A stretch of 64,000 bases of DNA, from contig JAVBRK010000003.1 in the NCBI GenBank assembly GCA_031548005.1, positions 1-64,000 of the forward strand, given 5' to 3'. The translations under genes and the position numbers were made by a program. Under the pieces are notes generated by a model. It was not told the origin of the DNA. It saw only the letters and a program-made list of their open reading frames with translations, and did no database searches. The stretch's first letter is position 1. Each line of letters opens with the position of its first letter. This stretch comes from BNXB01 sp031548005. GTDB taxonomy: Bacteria > Bacteroidota > Bacteroidia > Bacteroidales > Azobacteroidaceae. This document shows positions 7,155-17,500 of this stretch, piece by piece.

Positions 7155-10100
7155 CCTATTATAAAATTTTTAAATTTCATCATTTCCACTTCGCAATCCT
7201 CGATCATTAAATGATTATCGTCAATAATCGATTTTACTTCATATCGTTTCGGATTTCCCCGTAGTCCCGTACCGGTCATTTTGCTGTAAGCTTCTTTGGC
7301 TACCCAGAAACGGGTAGTCCATTCGGCCTGGTCACGGCCTTTTAATAAACTTTGCTCATGCTCTGTGTAAGAGAGTTCGATGAATCCGTTGGTACGTTCT
7401 TCGATCGTCTCGATATCGATACCGACCGGTTTATCCGATACAATGCTCACAGCATCCGATCCCTTGTGCGCAATGGAAATTTCGAGCCCTTTTGTTTCGT
7501 CTATTCCATATACAGATGGTTTATGATTCGGGTCGTATTGTATGAAATACTCGATCGGATAGCTCGTTTTATCGAATTTATTCTGTACATAAGCGCGTAA
7601 GCTGTCTTTCAATGCAATGCGGCTGATCAGGTAATTTTTTTGCATATTCGGCAGCAGGGAGAAGTAATGTTTCTTTTCCGGCTGGTTCAGGTAGCGCCTG
7701 TATAGGAAATTCCAGCTATGAGACTTTTCATAGGCATTGAAATAATAGAATACTCCCGGGGCAATTTCGTGGGCTACCATGTTTTTCCGGGGTTTGAGCA
7801 TCATTTGCCAGACTAAATCGTCGAATTCGAAGCGACGGTTCTGCCAGCCTTTGATGATACACCAGACTTTTCCGTCTCTTCTTAAAACGATATCACTGAT
7901 TACAAACGATTCATTGATTTCCTTGGTCAGGCAGATACATTCGAATTCACCGTCCTGATCGTGCATATCCTGGTAAAAATTAATCTCCTGTATTTTCACA
8001 GGGAAAGAGATAAAGTTTTTTTCAAGAGTCATGTGCAGGTATAAACCGAATGTTTGTCCGACGTTATCTAATAACGAACCTTTTCCAGCCTGTTTTTTCA
8101 GGATGGTGCGGATTCCTTTTTCTGTCAGATTCGTAACCTTTTCAATCCCCTGATAGGCTGGTCCATGAAACATATAGCTTTCATAGATCTCGGGCTTGGA
8201 AGGAAATTTACGGATATCTTTCCCTAAGTCGATATCGCCTGCAAAGAATGGGTCGGGCGTTGAAAAAGAATCTTTCAATGTAACATCGGCCGATACGAAT
8301 CCTTTGATTCCTAACGAGACTGTGTCTTCAGACTTCCAGACTCCATGTATTGTTTGTTTGAAAGGATTGTGTACTTCCATCCATTGAAATACGCTGATCG
8401 GCCCGATTTTGGCGACTTTTTTCGACGGATCCTGCCTGTTGGCGACTTCTCCCATCAATTCGACAGTCATGGTCATCGGAATAACCGGATTCAGATCTTC
8501 AAGGTATTTCCAGGATGGTGGTTGCTTCACCAGGGAGTGGTCTATGATTGTAGGATGTGTTTCCAACGATACATACAACTCTTCATCAAAGCTTTGTCCT
8601 TCTTTCTTTTGATTCTGTAGAACAGCTTGTACCGGCACGGCGGCGGGGGCTGGAACAGGTTGCTGCATGGATACGGAAATATTCGGACGGACAGAGCTTC
8701 CTTTGGATCGGAATAAATCCGACAGTTCAGTCTGCATCTGTATCATATCTTTCATATTCTGGTTCAATGCCGTTAGGACGGGATTTCCGGTATCGATAGA
8801 CAACGTCGCCATGTCGATAGACGAGAATGCTTTGTTTTTCTCAGATAATTTAGACAGTAACGGAAATTGAAGCGCTAAATGCATCCCCATCGGGAACCGC
8901 ATCCCTTTTTCCGGATTTTCCTGGGAAGATGCTTTGTTATCGGCATTCAGGAAGTTCAGATCGATACTTTTTCCTTCAATATACAACAGGGCCAGTACCC
9001 GTCTGAATTGCTCCAAGGTCGACCGGGAATTGGAAGTAGTCGACACGGCTCCGTATTTCCTGGTGGTGAGGGTATCATCCACAAAACCGACCAGGCTGCC
9101 GGTCCCTACCTGTACAAAAACCCGCACATTTTCTTTCTCATACAATTTCTCGATCAGTTCCCGGAAGCGTACGGTTTCCAGGAGGTGCTTCACCGAAAGT
9201 TCTTTGATTTCCTGCTGAGTCTGGGGATACGGGCTCAAAGAATTGGCCGACCACATCGGAGTGTTATATCCGGAAAATTCCAGCACCTGGAATGCTTCTT
9301 CCAGCAAGTGCATCTTGTCTTTGATGAACGGCGAGTGAAATCCGGACTGGAAAGAAAGCTGTTGGAAAAAGATCTGTTCTTTTTGCAATTCCGGGATCAG
9401 CTTATTGATCGTATCGTTTCCTTTGCAGCAAACGAGAAGCTGGTTCGGACAGTTATCGTTTGAAAGGTATGTATTGGGTATCTGGTCGATGATCGGCATC
9501 AACTGTTCTTTTTTACATCCGGCTGCAATAAAGTATAATTCGTTGACATGGTATTCATCCGGATCGATGGATTTGATCATTTGCTTTTCACTATCCTCGG
9601 AAAGCATTCCGGAAGCTCTCATTCCTAACCATTCTCCCATACTGTGCCCCAGGTTCAGATCGGATGTTATCCCTAATTGATTCAATGAGGCATTCATGAC
9701 CTCATTGGAACGGTACAGTTTTAATGTATGGTTGATTAAAAGGTGATCCCTGTCGATTTTTTCTTCCGGGATATCCAGTTGAAAATAATCGGAAAGACTG
9801 TCTGTCTCGGGATCGGACGACGGATCGAATCCGGGATACATGAATGCCACTTTACCTCCGTTTTTTAGTAGAGGCTCGTTGGAGAACCAGATATCCTGGC
9901 GCCCTTTCCAGATCACATCCTTTTCGATCAGTTTAATCGCTTTCTCAATGCGATCGGGTGTCGGATCGAAAAGGATCAGGCGGTAGTTACCCTCCGTATG
10001 GGCAGTGATCGAATGATTTTTTCCTCGTAAGGCATCGATCAGCGCCTCTTTTGTCGGGGCAGATAAAGCCAAAACCTGGTCTCTGAAAGGGGAGACTAAG

Positions 10101-11494
10101 CTCTCGCTTTTTTCATTGCTTTGGTAAGCTTCCAGGATCACGTGAGCGTTGATCCCTCCGAAACCGAAAGCATTGACTCCGGCAACTAACGGGTATTTCG
10201 ATTCGTCCCAGATTTCTAATTTCTGCACCGGACGAAAACGACTCTTTTCCATTTCTTTGAGCGGTTTTTCGCAGTGCAGCGTGGCTGGGATCTTTTTGTG
10301 ATACAGCGCCAAGGCTGTTTTTATCAGTCCGAATGCACCTGCTGCAGGCATGGCATGACCAATATTGGATTTTACAGAACCGATCAGAATTTTATTTGCG
10401 CCTTCTTCATTGGGGAATACGGTAGATAAGGAGCTTAATTCAGCTTTATCTCCCACTACTGTAGCCGTACCATGCGCTTCAATGTATCCTAAACGGCTGG
10501 GATTCATTCCTGATTTTTTCCAGGCTTCTTTTATAGCCAGCTCCTGACCTTTTGCTGCCGGGGCCATAACACTTACCCCGGAGCCGTCGCTACTAACTCC
10601 GACACCTTTGATTACAGCATAGATCCGGTCCTTATCGGCCAATGCTTTTTCTAAAGATTTCAATACGACAAAACCACCGCCTTCTCCAATCAGAAGTCCA
10701 TCAGCATCTTCGCTGAAAGGAGCGATTTTCTGTTTGTGGGATAATGCTCCCAATTGGGTAAAAATACTCCAGAATGTAGCATTCTGGCTTGCGTGCACTC
10801 CTCCGGCAATCGCAATGTCGCATCTTCCGCTTACAATCTCATTTACGCAGTGTTCTACGGCGATCAATGAACTGGCGCAGGCAGCGTCGATTGTGTAAGC
10901 AGGTCCGTGCATATCTAATTTGTTCGATATCAGAGAAGCGATCAGATTGGGAATAAGTCCCGGCATGGAATCAGCCTGATACCGTCCTCTGGATGTCTGG
11001 TATTCCCGCTTGATCTTCGTTACTTCTTCTTGAGTCAGAGAGGGCAGGGCTGTTTTTACCACTTCAGCGATTTGTTCCCCTACATGCACAATGTCGATGG
11101 CCCGCCAGATCGCAGATCCCACATAGTTGCCTTTCCCGATAATAAGGGCGGCATTTTTCAGGGAGATATTTTTTTCAAAAACTGCCGCATCCTCCAACGC
11201 CTTGTATACTAATTTGATGGCCAAAAGGTGAACCGTATCCATTCCTTCTACAGCTAACGGTAAAATGGAATAGGGAAGAGGATTGAATATAAACTCAGGA
11301 GCAAAGCCCCCTTTTTTGCAATAAAAACGATCGATAGCATTTTCTCCCTCAAAATACCGGGGATCGATCCTGTCGGGTGGGGCATCGGTTATGGAATCAA
11401 CCCCATGAATGAGGTTGTTCCAATACTGATGAATATCATTCGCCCCGGGAGCAAAACAGGACATTCCGACGATCGCTATGTCTTTGTTTTTCAT
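7142..11494 (-). CDS. Iterative PKS subunit 2: KS-AT-DH-phosphopantetheinyl transferase
   Basis: 1450 residues. Ketosynthase 1-455 with Cys206 in DAACASS, His341 in EAHGTAT and His380 in GSVKSNIGHA, so it looks active. An acyltransferase-like domain (about 545-830) has Ser618 in GHSMG and His720 in GFHSPF, but the usual GQG oxyanion motif is replaced by 'MYPGFDPSSD'. A Pro/Ala/Gln-rich linker (about 940-970) leads to a double-hotdog dehydratase (about 970-1235) with likely catalytic His986 and Asp1143. The C-terminus (about 1290-1450) is an Sfp-type phosphopantetheinyl transferase: VGIDIE (1357-1362) and WVAKEAYSK (1397-1405). KS-AT resembles PfaB/hglC-type proteins; a cis PPTase recalls enediyne synthases. 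It starts 8 bases after PKS1 and surely works with it. Confidence 0.92.
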   Translation of the reverse strand: MKNKDIAIVGMSCFAPGANDIHQYWNNLIHGVDSITDAPPDRIDPRYFEGENAIDRFYCKKGGFAPEFIFNPLPYSILPLAVEGMDTVHLLAIKLVYKALEDAAVFEKNISLKNAALIIGKGNYVGSAIWRAIDIVHVGEQIAEVVKTALPSLTQEEVTKIKREYQTSRGRYQADSMPGLIPNLIASLISNKLDMHGPAYTIDAACASSLIAVEHCVNEIVSGRCDIAIAGGVHASQNATFWSIFTQLGALSHKQKIAPFSEDADGLLIGEGGGFVVLKSLEKALADKDRIYAVIKGVGVSSDGSGVSVMAPAAKGQELAIKEAWKKSGMNPSRLGYIEAHGTATVVGDKAELSSLSTVFPNEEGANKILIGSVKSNIGHAMPAAGAFGLIKTALALYHKKIPATLHCEKPLKEMEKSRFRPVQKLEIWDESKYPLVAGVNAFGFGGINAHVILEAYQSNEKSESLVSPFRDQVLALSAPTKEALIDALRGKNHSITAHTEGNYRLILFDPTPDRIEKAIKLIEKDVIWKGRQDIWFSNEPLLKNGGKVAFMYPGFDPSSDPETDSLSDYFQLDIPEEKIDRDHLLINHTLKLYRSNEVMNASLNQLGITSDLNLGHSMGEWLGMRASGMLSEDSEKQMIKSIDPDEYHVNELYFIAAGCKKEQLMPIIDQIPNTYLSNDNCPNQLLVCCKGNDTINKLIPELQKEQIFFQQLSFQSGFHSPFIKDKMHLLEEAFQVLEFSGYNTPMWSANSLSPYPQTQQEIKELSVKHLLETVRFRELIEKLYEKENVRVFVQVGTGSLVGFVDDTLTTRKYGAVSTTSNSRSTLEQFRRVLALLYIEGKSIDLNFLNADNKASSQENPEKGMRFPMGMHLALQFPLLSKLSEKNKAFSSIDMATLSIDTGNPVLTALNQNMKDMIQMQTELSDLFRSKGSSVRPNISVSMQQPVPAPAAVPVQAVLQNQKKEGQSFDEELYVSLETHPTIIDHSLVKQPPSWKYLEDLNPVIPMTMTVELMGEVANRQDPSKKVAKIGPISVFQWMEVHNPFKQTIHGVWKSEDTVSLGIKGFVSADVTLKDSFSTPDPFFAGDIDLGKDIRKFPSKPEIYESYMFHGPAYQGIEKVTNLTEKGIRTILKKQAGKGSLLDNVGQTFGLYLHMTLEKNFISFPVKIQEINFYQDMHDQDGEFECICLTKEINESFVISDIVLRRDGKVWCIIKGWQNRRFEFDDLVWQMMLKPRKNMVAHEIAPGVFYYFNAYEKSHSWNFLYRRYLNQPEKKHYFSLLPNMQKNYLISRIALKDSLRAYVQNKFDKTSYPIEYFIQYDPNHKPSVYGIDETKGLEISIAHKGSDAVSIVSDKPVGIDIETIEERTNGFIELSYTEHEQSLLKGRDQAEWTTRFWVAKEAYSKMTGTGLRGNPKRYEVKSIIDDNHLMIEDCEVEMMKFKNFIIGWTK

Positions 11495-11502
11495 ACTTTC
11501 AT

Positions 11503-14500
11503 TTAACCTTTTAGAAAGTTTTTAACATCTCCAGCGCCTCCCATAACTAATACTTGTCCTTCATTTCCATATTTCAATTCTTCGACAAAGTATTTGGCTC
11601 CGGCTTTCAGCGAAATAAGAGAAACTCCACGTTTTTTGAATTCCGCTTCCAAAGAGTCGGACACCATTCCGGATCCTTTCCAGGGGCCCCAGTTGATTGT
11701 CAGCACCCGGACTTTCGTTTTATCGTTCAACACCGGCGTAACCAGATCAAAAACACTGTTTCCGGAAGCATAATCGATTTGTCCTTTGTTTCCGTAGGCC
11801 GATGCCACGCTACTGAATAAAACCAGTAATTTGATGTCGGTGCCAATCTCATCTAAGATGACATGAAGCGGGGTGACTTTTGTTGTGTATACTTTTTCAA
11901 AAGAGTCGATAGTCTTCTGTGTAAATAACTTATCTTCGAGAAGTCCGGCTGCATGGAATATACCGTCGATTTTTCCATATTGCTTACGGACATTTTTCAA
12001 CAGTTGTTTCAGGGCTTTTGTATCCCGGATATCCAGCGATTCATAAGTTACCTTTGCTCCGGTTTTCTCTATTTTGGTGATGTTTGCATTAATCTGGTTG
12101 ACTTTGAATATTTTCTGCACCTTTTTCTCTATTTCCGCCGGATTTTTCATCTTTTCCTCGGTGAGCAGGTATTTCCGGATCTCGTCTTTTGTTTCCAGTG
12201 ATTGGTATCGATCGAATTCGGCCGACGGTTTTTCGGAACGCCCTACTAAAACGTAGTTGCAGGGATATTCTTTCGATAGTTCCGTTACCAGATCAGGCGT
12301 AATTCCCTGTGCTCCTCCGAAGACAACGATGACGGAGTCTTTATCTAATGAAAGATTATTAAGATCTTTTGATTGCAGTTCTTTCATCTTAGGAACGATA
12401 CAATACCGTTTGCCGTTTTTGTATACGATTTCGCGGTGTGAAGTATCGTCTGAAGTCAACTCATCGACTACCAACTGAGCGAACGACTTTTTATCGAAAA
12501 GAGAAAAAGAAGTAACAACCCGGAAATTGGTTTCCGGAAACTCATGAGCCAATGTTTTGATCATTCCTGGAAAGCCTTGTACTTTCTTCAACGGAGCAAC
12601 TGCTTCACCTGTCTCCATGACACCTAAGGAATCACTGAATGTGTAAATCCACTTGATTTTCGTTAAGTCGGCACTTTTGATCAGATCAAAAGCTTTCAGG
12701 ATATCGCATTTTTCTTTTGATTGCGAAGCATCCAGAATGATTAAGCCGTCATAAGCGGAAAGATCTTCTCCTGCATCGACTAAATCAACAGAAACTCCCT
12801 TTTTTTCTAACTCGGATTTTACTTTAGTAACATAAGTTCCACCATCATTCGTTAATGCAAACCGTTTTCCTTCAAGGGATACCGATTGCGATTTAATGGC
12901 TTGTTCTTCCAGTTCGAAAGCCATCCGTGCAGGTTTTTCGTCAGCTGTTTCCGGATTTGCTTTTGCTGGCGTTTCTGACACCGCTTTTTGCCCGTCCGAT
13001 TGTACTGGGGCGCTTTCCGGATTGTTACCGGAGTTCGCTAAGTCGGCCATCCAGTCGATCAGTCCGTTGAGGGTTTTGACCGCCGCCATTTTTTCGATCG
13101 CGTCCTCCGAATCTTCCAGGCTTCCGGAGATATTGAGTTTATCGCGTAATGCGCCGATAATCTCCATCCGTTTGATAGAATCGATACTTAAATCGGCTTC
13201 CAGGTCCAGGTCCAATCCCAACATATCTTCCGGATATCCGGTTTTTTCACTGACCGTCTCTAAAAGCAATGCTTTGATATCTTCAATCGATACACCTGCC
13301 GGTTGCGAGGCCGGAGCTGTAACTGCAGCCGGAGTCGCTGCGACTGCCGGAGCTGGATTTTGGGGAGCTTGCCCCGGGCTGCTGCTCTGAGCCAGATCTT
13401 TAATCCAGTCGATCAGTCCGTTGAGGGTTTTGACCGCCGCCATTTTTTCGATCGCGTCCTCCGAATCTTCCAGGCTTCCGGAGATATTGAGTTTATCGCG
13501 CAATGCGCCGATGATTTCCATCCGTTTGATAGAGTCGATACTTAAATCGGCTTCCAGGTCCAGGTCCAATCCCAGCATATCTTCCGGATAACCGGTTTTT
13601 TCGCTCACGATTTCCAGGAGGACTGCTTTCACATTTTCCAGTGAGGGCGCCGGGGCTGCACTGGAAACCGGGGCCGATGGCCGGGTTCCGACCACCACTG
13701 CTTGTTGTACAGGGGCCGTTTGTGCGACCTGAGCAACCGGAATTTGTTGTACCGGTTGATAAACCGTTTGAGAGATCGGAATACTTCCGTTTTGCGGGTT
13801 ATAGCCCATATAACGCATCATGACATCATGCTGGCTTTGCAGCATGGTCCGCATACTGTGAAGGTATTCTAAAACGACTTGATCGGAAGGATTATTATTG
13901 TTATTTTGATTATTTACACTCATGTTATTCAAGTTCATTAATGGTTGAGTAATCGGATAAGCGCCATTGGCCGGCATTTTTCCATTAGTAGGAACGGCAT
14001 TGTGACCGTTGATATGCCAGACAGTCGATTTCTTCTGGTATTTTTCGGGATGTTCGAGGTCTATAACCGATGCATTGCGGCCTTCGAAAAGCTTTTCAAT
14101 ATGGATTTCCCGGCCTGTCGCCATATATTTTGCAATGGCTTGCAATAAATAACAAACGCCATTGATAGACTTGTTTTCGGAATCGATGGCAACCGCTTTG
14201 TCTCCCAGAATGGATTGAACTAATCCGGTCAGCACTTTGCCGGGACCCACTTCAAAGAAGATCGTATTGCCATCCTGGTACATATTTTCGACTTCTTTGG
14301 TGAACAATACCGGTTTTATCAGGTGTTCTGCAAGTCTTTCTTTGATCTCTGTATCTTTCAGAGGATATAATTCCGCCGTTGTATTCGACCAGACAGAGAT
14401 GGAAGGTTTACCGAATTTGACATTTTTCAGGACGTCTGTATATAATTTCTTCGATTTATTCAGCAACGGACTGTGGAATGCGCACGCTACGGGCAACTCT

Positions 14501-17500
14501 TTGGCGGCAATATTCTCCTGTTTCAATTTCTGGATAAAAGCGGTTATTCCTGCGGAAGATCCTGCCAGAACGGTTTGCGTATGCGAGTTGAGGTTGACGG
14601 CCCACACTTCAGATTCTCCCTGAAGCAGATTGTTCAGTTTTTCTTCCGGAAGGCTGACCGCAATCATTTTTCCTTTATCTTTTTCAATCGCATTCAGAAT
14701 AGATAAGGCCCGGTCCCGGCTGAGCGGCACCAGATTCTCCGGTGCAAATACACCGGCAAAACAGAGAGCCGGTAATTCTCCATAACTATGTCCGGCTACG
14801 GTATCAGGAATAATTCCTAACGATCTCAGAAAATCAGCGATTGCATAATCTACGATTCCCAACAATGGTTGAGCATTCCGGGTATCGGTGATGGTTGCCT
14901 GCTGTTCCTTGCGTGTTTCTTCATCGAAAGCGGCATACGGGAATAAAATCTTTTCATATTCAGGATATTGGGAGAGCAGATTCCGCATGGAAGGGAAATT
15001 CACAAACAAATCCCGGGCCATATTGATCCGCTGGCTTCCTTGTCCGGAGAACATAAAGGCCAGCTTACCGTCTTTTTTATTTCTGAAATATACACCCTGA
15101 CTATTTTTACGTTCAAGGGCAACTGCGATTTTGCTCAGTAAATCGTTTCCATCTGTGGCGACAACAGACACCTGAACCTCTTTTTTGTTATATACAGCCA
15201 GGCTGTAAGCGAGATCTTTAATACTGACATTATCGTTATTGATGAGAAGTTCCTTCACGTTCCGCATCATTTTCAGAGCTTCGTCTACAGAATCTCCCCG
15301 GAAAATGAACAGTTCGGAAGGCCAGAGCGGCATTGAGCTTGCATGTTCAGACTGATTTTTGTAATTTTCCATAACAACATGGAAATTGGTACCTCCGAAG
15401 CCGAAAGAGCTGACTCCTGCAATCCTGTTCTTATCATTCCAGATACCGGATTGGGTATTGAATACAAAAGGACTGCTTTCTTTGTCGTAATAAGGGTTGG
15501 GCTTGGTCAGATTCAATGTGGGCGGATGCACTCCATAGTATACAGAGAGCACTGTTTTGACAATACCGGCGATACCGGCTGCACACTTGGCATGCCCGAT
15601 TTGGGTTTTGACCGATCCCAGAAGGGATTGTCCTTTGATAGCTCCCGATTCTAAGAACATATCGGTTAATGCTCTTAACTCTGTCCGGTCTCCGACTACG
15701 GTTCCGGTTCCGTGAGCTTCGATCATCCCGACCTGTGAGGGCAGGATTCCGGCTGATTTATAGGCCCTTTTCAAGGCTTTCATTTGTCCTACGCGGTTCG
15801 GGGCGGTCATTCCCAGACTTTTTCCATCGCTACTGCCGCCGATACCTTTGATGACAGCATAAATTTTATTCCCGTCTCTTTCCGCATCTTCGAGGCGTTT
15901 CATAACGAGTACTGCAACACCTTCTCCCAGAGCGATTCCATCCGATTCGGCATCGAACGAAGCCGAGCTTCCTTTCTTAGACAAGGCATGGGTACAGGCG
16001 AACATCAGGAAGTCGTTGATTCCGTTGTGAAGATCAGCGCCACCCAGGAGCACCATATCTGAACGTTTTGAATAAAGTTCCTGGCATCCGAGGTCCAATG
16101 CCGCGAGAGAGGACGCACATGCGGCGTCGACCGTATAGTTGCGTCCGCCGAGGTTCAGTCGGTTGGCGATTCTTCCGGAAATAACATTGGATAGTACGCC
16201 GGCAAAAGAGTCTTCATTCAGGCGCGGCAGTGAATTTTTGATATTTTCAGGTAATTGTCCGAATACCTGCTTGGCTGTAGCCCGGAAACCGTAGCTGGCC
16301 GCCAACTCGGTAGCGCCTTCTGCTCCGAAAATGACAGAAGTATTGTCTAAGTCAACCTCTTCGAGATTCGTATATCCCGCATCGGTCAGCGCTCGCTTTG
16401 CTACGAGCAGGCTTAACAATTGGGTCGGCTCGATAGAGGCCAACGATTGAGGAGTCATCCCGAATTCCAGGGGGTCGAAGTCGACTGTTGGAATAAACCC
16501 TCCCCATTTTGAACCGACATAATCGGTATCGCGGGTATCCGGATCATAGAACAGATCTTTGTTCCAACGGCTGTCCGGTACTTCTGTGATGGAGTTTTTC
16601 CCGGTAATGATATTTCTCCAGTATTCTTCGGTATTCCTGGCATCGGGGAAAATACAGGAAACACCTACAACGGCAACGTCCAGCGGTTTCACATTGGATT
16701 CCGGTAGCGGCTGGTCTTCCAATTGACCGATCAGTTTATTGTTTTCGACGGCGACATCTTCATGTAACTCGTCCAGAGTAAGTATTTTATGGTGCATGGC
16801 GGCAATTTGCCCCATCATATAGAGACCCTTTTCCGCCTGCTCTTTATCATTCAGTTTTACAAGATCGTTACCATTCCGTTCAATCCCTTTGGCTGCAATT
16901 CTCAGCCGTCCGAGATTCAGGTCTTCCAGTCGCATCCAGACTTCTTTACTATCTGAATACTGATCCTGAAGCCGTTTTTTCTCTTGTTGGAAATAATCGG
17001 TAAATCCTGATTTCAAGGCCCTCGTTTCCTGGCCTAAAGAGGCTTCGAGAATAACCGTTTGATTTTGGGTCAGCGCCTGTTTTTGAAACTCCGGTAAAAT
17101 AGCTCCGGATTTTACGGCTTCTTTAGTATACACATAGGAAGAACCCATCAGAACTCCGATTTTAGCTCCTTTAGCAGCTAAAGTTGCAGTCATGATGGAA
17201 ATAAAAGCCGAAGAAAAAGCGTCGTGAATTCCCCCTGCAAAGAATAAATTGAACGAAGAAAGTTCCTCTTCTTTCAATAACCGGTTGATTTGCCTTTCCC
17301 AAAGCACAAAACTTGAAAGAGGCCCGATGTGTCCGCCGCTTTCGCGTCCTTCAAAAATAAAGTTTCCGGATTTTTCTTTCAGAAACATATCCAGTAAAGC
17401 GGGAGACGGTACATGCAGGAATACCTTTATTCCTTCTTTTACGAATGGCTTAGCCAGTGAAGGCCGTCCTCCGGCGATCAGTACGACGGGAGGTTTGGCA

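Noticed and set aside
8879..9463. Antisense reading frame (194 codons) opposite the AT region of PKS2
   Set aside because: Same reason: the minus strand encodes recognisable acyltransferase motifs, the plus strand does not resemble any family.
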